A stretch of 64,000 nucleotides of DNA, from contig NZ_JAKEVY010000001.1 in assembly GCF_021491375.1 (NCBI RefSeq), forward strand, positions 186,001-250,000. Direction: 5' to 3'. The notes beneath the pieces were generated by a model, which saw only the letters and a list, made by a program, of their open reading frames with translations, made no database searches and was not told the origin of the DNA. The position numbers and the translations under genes were made by a program. Source of the stretch: Flavihumibacter fluminis (GTDB taxonomy: Bacteria; Bacteroidota; Bacteroidia; Chitinophagales; Chitinophagaceae). This document shows positions 1 through 7,710 of the stretch, piece by piece (position 1 is the stretch's first letter; every line of letters starts with the position of its first letter).

Positions 1-432
1 GCAATTCCGGTAGCTGCAATCGGGGCTTTTCTTGCACTGAATTTATCGATGAATCATCTAAGCCTGTTTGCGTTGTTAGGACTCATCATGTTAATGGGAT
101 TGGTGACCAAAAATTCGATATTGTTAGTGGATTTCACAAATCAGTTAAAAGCAGAAGGGAAATCCTACAGAGATGCAATCTTGTTAAGTGGAAAAGAACG
201 AATGCGTCCTATTTTAATGACAACTTTATCTATGGCAATTGGTATGTTACCTATTGCAATGGCTAGTGGAACCGCCGCAGAATGGAAAAACGGGTTAGCC
301 TGGGTGATCATTGGAGGATTGTTGTCGTCATTGATCTTAACACTTTTCCTGGTACCTATGATGTATTATTTAGTGGACAGGCTGAAGGAAAAAATAACGG
401 TTAGGACAACCTTAAAAATTGCAAGAAAATAG
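1..432 (+). CDS. RND efflux transporter permease, C-terminal fragment
   Basis: The frame is open from the first base, so this is the last 143 residues of a gene that begins outside the window. The visible part reads like the final transmembrane bundle of AcrB/MexB-type resistance-nodulation-division permeases: a helix with GLIMLMGLVTKNSILLVDF (the family's conserved 'G-L-V-x-K-N-x-I-L-x-V-D' stretch), an RMRPILMTTLSMAIGMLP loop-helix, and a last helix ending LFLVPMMYYLVDR. The family exports drugs, detergents or metals across the inner membrane with a periplasmic adaptor and an outer-membrane channel, driven by protons. Substrate cannot be judged from the tail. It converges with the restriction island on the opposite strand, 11 bases away. 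Confidence 0.93.
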   Translation, partial: AIPVAAIGAFLALNLSMNHLSLFALLGLIMLMGLVTKNSILLVDFTNQLKAEGKSYRDAILLSGKERMRPILMTTLSMAIGMLPIAMASGTAAEWKNGLAWVIIGGLLSSLILTLFLVPMMYYLVDRLKEKITVRTTLKIARK

Positions 433-443
433 GATATAAAATG

Positions 444-1127
444 CTACTTGTTCAACCGGGCATCTAATGTCTTCCAGTTACGCATATGCCTGCCCAATAG
501 GGACCAATAGGCCCTGGAATGATCCTTCACCCTGGTATGGACCAGTTCATGTACAATTACATAATCAATCAGGCTGTAGGGTAATTTAATGGTTTCAATA
601 TTCAGGATGATCCGGTTGGTTGCAGTGCAACTCCCCCATCGCTTGTTCATTTTGCGGAATTGCAGTCCCTGGTATGTAAGGCCGGTTCGCTGGCTTAACT
701 GCTCTACCCGCGGACCAATTTTCTCTATTGCTTTCTGCTTGTAGAAGTCTAGCAAGGCCGACTGGATTTCAGCCTGGCTGATAGATAAATTGTTTACCGT
801 GATGATAAACCTGGAATAGGTAAACTCAATTTGTATTCGGTCATTTCGTTTGTTTACCACCACCTGTACATAATAGCTCCTGCCCAGATAAGGTAATCGT
901 GAGCCCGAGACAATATCACCTGCCGCTACTGAACGAACCAGTTCCAGTTTATCTATAATCCAACGGGCTTTTTTCAGAATGAGTTTATCCGCTATTTCCG
1001 GGGGTACCGACTTCCCTTTGAGGATAACACCATCCACATTGTCAACGCTGATATAATGCCCCTTAAGTCCCTCCCGTTCCTGGATGGCATAATTAATCAA
1101 CCTCGATCCATATCGCACACTAGGCAT
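444..1127 (-). CDS. YgjP/SprT-like zinc metallopeptidase (DUF45)
   Basis: A 227-residue protein of the YgjP-like (DUF45) metallopeptidase family. The zinc site is plain: HELVH at residues 193-197, with a further His at 203 in KDHS, preceded by the family's WGSC at 164-167. The N-terminal half is a beta-rich domain of the same family. No signal peptide or membrane helix is seen, so it should be cytoplasmic. It is the last gene of the type I restriction operon and its start overlaps the end of hsdR by 8 bases, which suggests translational coupling. Such peptidases are often seen beside hsdR; a role in turning over the restriction complex or a DNA-protein adduct is only inference. Confidence 0.88.
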   Translation of the reverse strand: MPSVRYGSRLINYAIQEREGLKGHYISVDNVDGVILKGKSVPPEIADKLILKKARWIIDKLELVRSVAAGDIVSGSRLPYLGRSYYVQVVVNKRNDRIQIEFTYSRFIITVNNLSISQAEIQSALLDFYKQKAIEKIGPRVEQLSQRTGLTYQGLQFRKMNKRWGSCTATNRIILNIETIKLPYSLIDYVIVHELVHTRVKDHSRAYWSLLGRHMRNWKTLDARLNK

Positions 1128-4100
1128 CTTTGTTACGCTTTAGCACATCAATCAATTCCAGGGCCTTGAGTTTGGCTTCCGGACGCAGCATTTTAGTGGT
1201 TAAAAATCGGGTCAGTTTATTTTCGATGTCTTTTTGCACCATGCTTTTTTCCTCCCATCCAACAATATTGAGTTCACCCCGCACCAGATCAAAGAGTGTC
1301 CGGGTGGCATCTTCTGCGTCTCCGTCAAAGATCAGCTTCATGGAGTCGTAAATGGCTCTCTCCCGCTCAGTGGTGAATCCTTTTGCCTCCCCTTCTTTCT
1401 GGTGATTGATAATTTCATCCTGGATATCAGCATAGGCTTTTAAGAGTGCCGTTTGAGAAATACGTTTCTCTTTATCCAACCGGAGCAGTTCTTCCAGGCG
1501 CTCTGCCAGGGGCTTATAGAAATCCGGATTTTTATCCAGTCCCACGTTGATCACATGCTTGAGGTTATTACGCATTTTCAATTCACGTGTTTGAGGCGAA
1601 GCATGCTGAATCTCCTGCCTGAATTTGTCTTTATCAATAATGGAAACCGGCTCTTCCAACAGGTGCTCCACTCCCTGTGATTTTAGGTGTTCATCAATCA
1701 GCTCCTGCAATAATTGACTCTCTTCTCTTGTTACTTTCAATTCTTCATCATCCGGAAATGCATTGCGTGCCCTTAGGCGGATTTCATTGAACAATTTGAA
1801 ATCGCTGGAATATTTCATCGCTTTCGTATCTGGCAATACTATGGAGATGGATGTATTGAACGCTTTTAGTAATTCTTTGAACTGATCGCGGAGGTCGATG
1901 GGTTCAATAAACAAAACCGCTTCTTCCATAAACTTCTCGCGTTCGTAATTACGATCCACTTTGATAGGCTTGAAAAACTCTACCAGTTTGTGGTGATGTG
2001 TTTCCAATCGGGGTAATTCCTCACTTAAATTCTTGACGATATCAGAGCGTTTCAGGTCTCCGCTGAAGATTTCAAGGGCCTGGATCAGGTATTCTGTAAT
2101 CCCATAATAGTCCATAATGAAACCTGCCTTCTTGCCCTTGCCACTTCTATTTACCCGGGCGATCGCCTGGAGTAGGCTGTGTTCTTTCAACGGCTTATCC
2201 AGGTACAAACAGGAGGCGATGGGGGCATCATAGCCAGTCAGCAACATATCTGACACTATCAGGATGGCTGTATTATCGTATTGCTTTCTGCCTGATTTCT
2301 CTTTGTCCTGCTCATTGCCATAAGGCAATTTGAAATCCTCGGTTACGGTTTTGACGGACTCCGGTGCCACAACCCAAACAGGGCGACGAGCATCCGGATT
2401 TTGCTTATTCCATTCCAGGGTTTCATAATAGTCGCGGGCGATTTCATCCGACTTAGGCGAGCCTATACTTACGACCACTTTTGTTTCAAAAGAGTGAAAC
2501 CCTTCGTTTCGCAATTGTTCAATGATCTGTTTGTACCGGATGGCGGCATGACGGCCATCACAAACTAGCATCGCTTTGTGTTTATTCGGATAAATCTTCT
2601 CTGCAAAATGTTTCAGCAGGTGCTGGGCGATATCGGTAAGGCGACTGGTAGATGTCTGGTATTTCTTAAGCGCTTTTTGCTTGAGCAGGTTTTGTTTTTC
2701 CTCTGATTCATGACCGAATTTAGCTTCGAACTCAGCATCCAGTTCAGCCTTTTTGATATCCAATCGCGCTATACCTTCATCGTATAATAACTCCACCGTA
2801 GCGCCATCGGCAACAGATTCTTTAATCGTATATACATCCAGGTAATCACCTCCATAAAACTCCGCCAGGGTGGATTTCTCCTCTTTGGATAAAGGCGTAC
2901 CGGTGAAGGCGACAAATTTTGCATGGGGTAATACCGAACGCATGAATGCAGCAAGGAATCCATACTGCGACCGGTGGGCTTCATCCACCAGCACGTAGAT
3001 ATTTTGTTTTGAGGATAATTGTTCCAGTACGATTTCCTCCCGCTCCTTAATTTCCCATACACCATCCACCTTTACCTTGGTGGTTTTGATCAGGATATTA
3101 TTCCGGATTTCCTTGGTGATGAGGGTATGCTCCTGTTCTTCCTCCAGGGACTTATCCTGCGGCTCCTCTTCTTCTTCCCGGGGTTCCTGGAATTTTTGCA
3201 GGGTGGTGGTTATGATGCCACCGTAATCATTTCGGAGCAGGATATCCAGGTTTTTAACGGAGCCGGCTCTTTGTACATTCTTAAAACCGATATCCACAAA
3301 TGTATCGGTAATCTGCTGATCCAGGTCTTTTCGGTCGGTCAGGATCAGGACGGTAGGATTTTCAAAGCCATATTCCGGCGACTGCAATTTCCGCGTTACA
3401 TAGGCCATGGTAATAGACTTGCCGGAGCCCTGGGTATGCCAAACTACACCACCTTCTCCACTTTGTAGTTTAGCGATGGTTTTATTGGTAGCGCGGATTT
3501 GCTGGTAGCGGGGCAGCTTTTTAATCGTAACCCCTTCCTCCCGTTGATAGATGACAAAATGCCGGATGATATCCAGCAGGTGTTCTTTTTTAAAGAGGCT
3601 GTAAAGTAATTTATCCTGTTCGGATTTCAGTCCGGGTATAGGTTGTTTGGGATCGGTTTTAAAGACTGAATAAAAAGTTGATTTGGCATTGATCGCGCCA
3701 TATTTGCCACCTACACCATAGATACAGGCGATCAGTTGATTGTAGTGAAACAGTTTTTCGGAGTTCTCCTGGTAAAAGCAGCAATCACTATAGGCTTTAT
3801 CGAAGGCATTTTGCGTACCGGGGGCTTTACATTCCAGCACTGCGAGGGGTAAACCATTCACAAATAGAATGAGATCAGGAATGGAATTGCGGCTCTTGCC
3901 GTGGATGCGCAACTGGTTTACGACCAGGAAATCATTGTTTTCCGGTTGTGCATAGTCGATATAGTGAATAGCATGGAAAGCCTCCTGGTTGTTGATCGTT
4001 TGTTTAACAGTGAAAGTGCCTCCTTTGATCAGTTCCCAGATTTGCTGGTTGATTTCCATCAGGGAGCTACCCTGGACAGTGGTGATTTTGGTAATCGCCT

Positions 4101-4290
4101 TATCGAGGTTGGCTTCATTGAGCCAGGGATTGATACGTTGGAGGGCTGTGCGTAAGCGATGCAGCAGAACCACATCAGTGATATCGTTTCGTTCATCCTG
4201 CAGTTTACCGTCGTAGTATTGATAGCCCAGCGACTGTAGCAGGGCGATAGCAGGGGCTTCGCTGTATTCGTATTCAGGAGATAAGGCCAT
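1120..4290 (-). CDS. hsdR: Type I restriction enzyme R subunit (HsdR)
   Basis: A 1056-residue motor and nuclease subunit of a type I restriction-modification complex; it translocates and cuts DNA that lacks the methyl mark. The N-terminal PD-(D/E)xK nuclease has Asp139 in IPDLILF and E153-C-K155 in VLECK. The SF2 translocase follows, with Walker A TQGSGKS near residues 286-292 and DEAH at 436-439. Between them is a Glu-rich insert near 369-388. The C-terminal third is the helical part that docks on HsdM/HsdS. Length is normal for the family and the reading frame is intact. The start overlaps the upstream 207-residue gene by 17 bases and the stop overlaps the metallopeptidase by 8. Confidence 0.96.
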   Translation of the reverse strand: MALSPEYEYSEAPAIALLQSLGYQYYDGKLQDERNDITDVVLLHRLRTALQRINPWLNEANLDKAITKITTVQGSSLMEINQQIWELIKGGTFTVKQTINNQEAFHAIHYIDYAQPENNDFLVVNQLRIHGKSRNSIPDLILFVNGLPLAVLECKAPGTQNAFDKAYSDCCFYQENSEKLFHYNQLIACIYGVGGKYGAINAKSTFYSVFKTDPKQPIPGLKSEQDKLLYSLFKKEHLLDIIRHFVIYQREEGVTIKKLPRYQQIRATNKTIAKLQSGEGGVVWHTQGSGKSITMAYVTRKLQSPEYGFENPTVLILTDRKDLDQQITDTFVDIGFKNVQRAGSVKNLDILLRNDYGGIITTTLQKFQEPREEEEEPQDKSLEEEQEHTLITKEIRNNILIKTTKVKVDGVWEIKEREEIVLEQLSSKQNIYVLVDEAHRSQYGFLAAFMRSVLPHAKFVAFTGTPLSKEEKSTLAEFYGGDYLDVYTIKESVADGATVELLYDEGIARLDIKKAELDAEFEAKFGHESEEKQNLLKQKALKKYQTSTSRLTDIAQHLLKHFAEKIYPNKHKAMLVCDGRHAAIRYKQIIEQLRNEGFHSFETKVVVSIGSPKSDEIARDYYETLEWNKQNPDARRPVWVVAPESVKTVTEDFKLPYGNEQDKEKSGRKQYDNTAILIVSDMLLTGYDAPIASCLYLDKPLKEHSLLQAIARVNRSGKGKKAGFIMDYYGITEYLIQALEIFSGDLKRSDIVKNLSEELPRLETHHHKLVEFFKPIKVDRNYEREKFMEEAVLFIEPIDLRDQFKELLKAFNTSISIVLPDTKAMKYSSDFKLFNEIRLRARNAFPDDEELKVTREESQLLQELIDEHLKSQGVEHLLEEPVSIIDKDKFRQEIQHASPQTRELKMRNNLKHVINVGLDKNPDFYKPLAERLEELLRLDKEKRISQTALLKAYADIQDEIINHQKEGEAKGFTTERERAIYDSMKLIFDGDAEDATRTLFDLVRGELNIVGWEEKSMVQKDIENKLTRFLTTKMLRPEAKLKALELIDVLKRNKDA

Positions 4291-4897
4291 GTTTCGGGTT
4301 CAAAGCAATTCCCAGTTCAAAAAACGCCCATTCCAGATCACGCAGGGAAAAACTTGCATTAGAATTTACTACCCAAGATAATAAGGTTTCTCTGTATTTG
4401 AGATAGTTGGAAAGTTGTTTGATGGTAAGGGCATTGGAATAAGTTGGAAATTTTTTAATATTATCTGTCGGGTATGTTGAAAAGAATTCATTCCAACCTC
4501 GGGTAACATTGCTGTCGATAATGGGGACAGTATCTGGTGCGATAAAATGCAGGGTTTTGGAAACACCTACCAGGCTGTTGTTGATAACGGGGATGAGCAG
4601 GGTAAATAAAGCTTCCAGGTGCTGATCCTCTCCCTTCTTTAGTGACTTTAAGTCAGTAAGCAATTGTTTTTCGTCCGAAATAAGGTGACTGTTGATGGTT
4701 GGAATAGTAGGCATCCAGGAATAGGTGTAGGCAACTAGCCGCCAGAAATCCTGGAGGTTATTGAGGGGTGAATCCAGGAATATGGAATAAGTGAGCGCAT
4801 ACCAGTCGGGCACTGTGTTATCTTCTTTTGTAGGCCTTTTCTGTTTTGAATTGGTGTAATTAAGAAGTTGGTTGTAGCTCTCCTGATTTAGCTGCAT
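4274..4897 (-). CDS. Unknown protein in type I RM operon, possible OGG-like fold
   Basis: A 207-residue protein not recognised with certainty. It lies between hsdS and hsdR and overlaps both (38 and 17 bases), so it is a true member of the operon. Residues 109-131 read LVGVSKTLHFIAPDTVPIID and onward: a G-V-x-K turn with Lys114 followed 14 residues later by Asp128 in VPIID. This resembles the catalytic core of OGG-type helix-hairpin-helix DNA glycosylases, where a G-V-G-T-K turn supplies the Lys and a V-P-V-D strand the Asp. The rest is alpha-helical and Trp/Tyr-rich, with no signal peptide. The fold assignment is inference from a short motif; a restriction-modification accessory of unrelated fold is the main alternative. 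Confidence 0.8.
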   Translation of the reverse strand: MQLNQESYNQLLNYTNSKQKRPTKEDNTVPDWYALTYSIFLDSPLNNLQDFWRLVAYTYSWMPTIPTINSHLISDEKQLLTDLKSLKKGEDQHLEALFTLLIPVINNSLVGVSKTLHFIAPDTVPIIDSNVTRGWNEFFSTYPTDNIKKFPTYSNALTIKQLSNYLKYRETLLSWVVNSNASFSLRDLEWAFFELGIALNPKHGLIS

Positions 4898-6101
4898 GGG
4901 TGTTAGAGTTAAGGTTTACGCGTAGTTTTCCAGTGAGGAGTTGCTGCATGAGGCCTTTTTTAAAGTTCTCAAATCTTTCTTTTTTTGAAGTCAGGCAAAT
5001 TAGTTTATCATCAATCAAAGAAAGGATTGAAGAAATCTTTCTTTGTTCCTTCAATGGAGGCAAGGCTAAATAATATTTTTTAATAATTGCCCATGATGTA
5101 CGAGGCATTTTTGTTCCAAATGATTTCGATACTGAGTGAAGTATAAAAGACTCTAGCTGTACTAAATAAAAAAGAAATTTAGAATCGACGTTATCCTTTG
5201 ATCTAAATACCATTAACTCTGTAGTACAGCAACCTTCAAATTCTGAATACCAGAATTTGCGCAAGTATGGCCTTAATTTTCCAAATAGAATGTCCGATTT
5301 TTGAAAATGGGTTTTTAAACTAGATTTATTTTCATAATCATCATAGCCTATTAATTTCCCAGTATTTTGTTCTAAATGTTCAAGCTCAACACATTTGCCA
5401 TTGCGTTCCTTGTATTTTGTTGATACATTTAAAGCAATATCCTCGAAATATTTACAATCCCAACACTTCGGAATTTTACCCAGAGGAGAATCTTTGAACT
5501 TTGTATGGCCGATACCTTTGGTAAGCAATTGCTGCATCAGGCCTTTTTTCAACTCTGTTGTTTGGTTTATTTGCGCTTCAATTACTTCAATCTTTTCATC
5601 TACTGTGGAGAGGATTTCAGCTATTTTTTGTTGTTCGGGAAGAGGGGGTAAAGCAACTTTCAAAGATTCCATCCCACTTTTTGTAACATGTAACATTGTT
5701 GAACCGTGGGATTGATTTTTCATCCGAATGGTAATTTCATCCAATAGGTAATAATGAAATTCTTTCAATAACTTTTTTGCATTTACTTCAATTTTCCAGA
5801 TATGGTAATGGTAAATTGCTTTTGTTCCTTTCCACCATACAGGTCCAAATGTTGCGGACCACATATAAAGAAGATCTCCTGAATAACAATATTGATGTTC
5901 CGGTAGTTTTAAATTAGAATAATAATATTCTGTACCAGATCCAGTTAGATTTTGTAGTCTAATAACAGGAATTCCAGTCTGTTCCCATTCAGTTAATTTA
6001 TACGCTCGACCATTAAAAAAAGTTGCAATCTCACCTTGCTTCAAGATTTTCCAATTACTTGGGATTAGGCCTAGTTCAGTCACTTTATAATCATCACTCA
6101 T
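4860..6101 (-). CDS. hsdS: Type I restriction-modification specificity subunit (HsdS)
   Basis: A 413-residue specificity subunit that picks the bipartite DNA target for both methylation and restriction. It has the usual two-fold layout: target recognition domain 1 (about 1-150), central conserved coiled coil (LPPLPEQQKIAEILSTVDEK at 151-170, then ELKKGLMQQLL), domain 2 (about 205-345), and a distal coiled coil (LPPLKEQRKISSIL, then KKGLMQQLLTGKL). The two coiled coils are near repeats in protein and DNA. The gene looks more AT-rich than hsdM and hsdR, as is common for these rapidly exchanged genes. It overlaps the end of hsdM by 4 bases and the following gene by 38. The recognised sequence cannot be predicted from inspection. 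Confidence 0.96.
   Translation of the reverse strand: MSDDYKVTELGLIPSNWKILKQGEIATFFNGRAYKLTEWEQTGIPVIRLQNLTGSGTEYYYSNLKLPEHQYCYSGDLLYMWSATFGPVWWKGTKAIYHYHIWKIEVNAKKLLKEFHYYLLDEITIRMKNQSHGSTMLHVTKSGMESLKVALPPLPEQQKIAEILSTVDEKIEVIEAQINQTTELKKGLMQQLLTKGIGHTKFKDSPLGKIPKCWDCKYFEDIALNVSTKYKERNGKCVELEHLEQNTGKLIGYDDYENKSSLKTHFQKSDILFGKLRPYLRKFWYSEFEGCCTTELMVFRSKDNVDSKFLFYLVQLESFILHSVSKSFGTKMPRTSWAIIKKYYLALPPLKEQRKISSILSLIDDKLICLTSKKERFENFKKGLMQQLLTGKLRVNLNSNTHAAKSGELQPTS
4941..4961 (-). repeat. hsdS direct repeat, distal copy
   Basis: A 21-base stretch encoding part of KKGLMQQLL in the distal coiled coil. It matches the copy at 5529-5549 at 20 of 21 positions (TTGCTGCAT, then G here and C there, then AGGCCTTTTTT, plus-strand reading). 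Such repeats can support recombination between target recognition domains. Confidence 0.85.
5529..5549 (-). repeat. hsdS direct repeat, central copy
   Basis: The central coiled-coil copy of the 21-base repeat also found at 4941-4961, with one mismatch. It encodes part of the KKGLMQQLL helix between the two recognition domains. Confidence 0.85.
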
Positions 6102-7675
6102 ATCCCCAACTCCTTTAAAAAGTTAACCAATCTCGCATCAATCTCTTTTTCCTTTGCTTCAAGCTTCTCCAGCTCCAGTTTCACCTCGTGTAAATTGATT
6201 TCCGGTTCTTCTTCACTGGTATCGATGTAGCGAGAAATATTCAGGTTGTAATCATTGGAGGCGATCTCTTCCCGATCTACCAGTCGCGCGAATTTTTCAC
6301 TTACCTCAGTTTGTTTAATCTGCAGCGCGAAGTGATCGTAGGCCTCTACAATCTTCTTAATATGCGGCTCTAACAGTTCATTCTGATTCTTACCTTCCTT
6401 ATAATCTCCACTGGCATCAATTATGATCACCTTATTGCGCAGGTGTTTTGGTTTGGATTTACTAATTACCCAGATACTGGCTGGAATGCCGGTATTATAG
6501 AATAAAGCTGGAGGAAGTCCAATAATCCCTTCAATCAGATCGGCTTGCAGTAATTTTTCCCTTATGGCTCCCTCACTACCACTACGGAACAGAGTTCCAT
6601 GCGGAAGCACCACACCCGCTTTGCCATCCTGCTTTAAAACAGCAATCATGTGCTGCAGAAAAGCCAGATCAGCATATCCGCGTGGTGGAATTCCATATTG
6701 AAAACGCCCAAAAGTATCTACCACTACTTTGTTATAGTTGGGAGTTACTTTCTTCTCTTTTCCATTTCTGTCCAGATTCTGGTCCTGCCCAATTTCTGCA
6801 GGAGTCCACCATGCATCCTGGCTGAATGGCGGATTGGCGATCACCCGGTCGAATAACATCAACTCTCCTTTATCATTTTTGTGTTTTGGATAAACCAGGG
6901 TATCACCCTTCTCCAAACTTGCGTCCAGGTGGTTGTGCAGGATCATATTCATTTTACCGATAGCCCAGGTACCAATGTTTTTCTCCTGACCGTATAATGA
7001 GACATTGATATTATTACCCTCTCTCCCGCCTGGTTGTTCTGCCACGTATTTGGCGGATTCAATCAACATACCCCCAGATCCGCAGGTTGGGTCATACACT
7101 TTATGTTTTGGTTGAGGTTTGATCAACCGAACAATTGTGGTAACCACACCTCTTGGAGAATAGAACTCTCCTCCCTTTTTGCCACTGTCATCCGCGAACT
7201 GTTTGATCAGGTATTCATAGGCATCACCTAAGATATCAGGGGTATAGAGATCACTGTTTTTGAGAGAGTATTGATTGAAGTGGCGCAGGAGACGTTGTAA
7301 CACGGCATCACTCAGTTTATCCTTATCGCCAAATTTGGTGGCGGTCATAACCCCTTCCAGAGAAGTATTATCACGTTCAATGGCTGCAAAAGCTTTGTCC
7401 AGGGCAATGCCGATATTCTCAGTGATCTTTTTTATGGATTCCCAGCGGGCTTCGGCAGGGACTTTAAAATAGGTTTCCTCCTCTGCTTCCTTTCTGCTGA
7501 TGCCATCGCGCTCCATGATGAGCTGGACTTCCTCTTCGAAAACGTCATTGGTTCTTTTTAAGAAGAGGAGACCAAAAATATAGTTCTTGAAATCGGAGCT
7601 ATCGATACTACCTCTAAGAATATTGGCAGAATCCCAGAGCCAGGATTCAAGGGTGGAAAGGTCGAGTTTGGGCAT
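6098..7675 (-). CDS. hsdM: Type I restriction-modification DNA methyltransferase (HsdM)
   Basis: A 525-residue N6-adenine methyltransferase subunit. The N-terminal HsdM helical domain (about 5-150) is followed by the SAM-dependent domain, with motif I DPTCGSGG at 195-202 and the catalytic NPPF at 281-284. The C-terminus ends in a Lys/Glu-rich coiled coil (ELEKLEAKEKEIDARL), which packs on HsdS. With HsdS it forms the methylase; adding HsdR gives the nuclease. The start lies 35 bases after the AlbA_2-type gene, so the two are probably co-transcribed; the stop overlaps the hsdS start by 4 bases. Intact and of normal length. Confidence 0.97.
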   Translation of the reverse strand: MPKLDLSTLESWLWDSANILRGSIDSSDFKNYIFGLLFLKRTNDVFEEEVQLIMERDGISRKEAEEETYFKVPAEARWESIKKITENIGIALDKAFAAIERDNTSLEGVMTATKFGDKDKLSDAVLQRLLRHFNQYSLKNSDLYTPDILGDAYEYLIKQFADDSGKKGGEFYSPRGVVTTIVRLIKPQPKHKVYDPTCGSGGMLIESAKYVAEQPGGREGNNINVSLYGQEKNIGTWAIGKMNMILHNHLDASLEKGDTLVYPKHKNDKGELMLFDRVIANPPFSQDAWWTPAEIGQDQNLDRNGKEKKVTPNYNKVVVDTFGRFQYGIPPRGYADLAFLQHMIAVLKQDGKAGVVLPHGTLFRSGSEGAIREKLLQADLIEGIIGLPPALFYNTGIPASIWVISKSKPKHLRNKVIIIDASGDYKEGKNQNELLEPHIKKIVEAYDHFALQIKQTEVSEKFARLVDREEIASNDYNLNISRYIDTSEEEPEINLHEVKLELEKLEAKEKEIDARLVNFLKELGI

Positions 7676-7710
7676 TGTAAGTGGTGATTAGGTAACCAAA
7701 AAATCATTTG

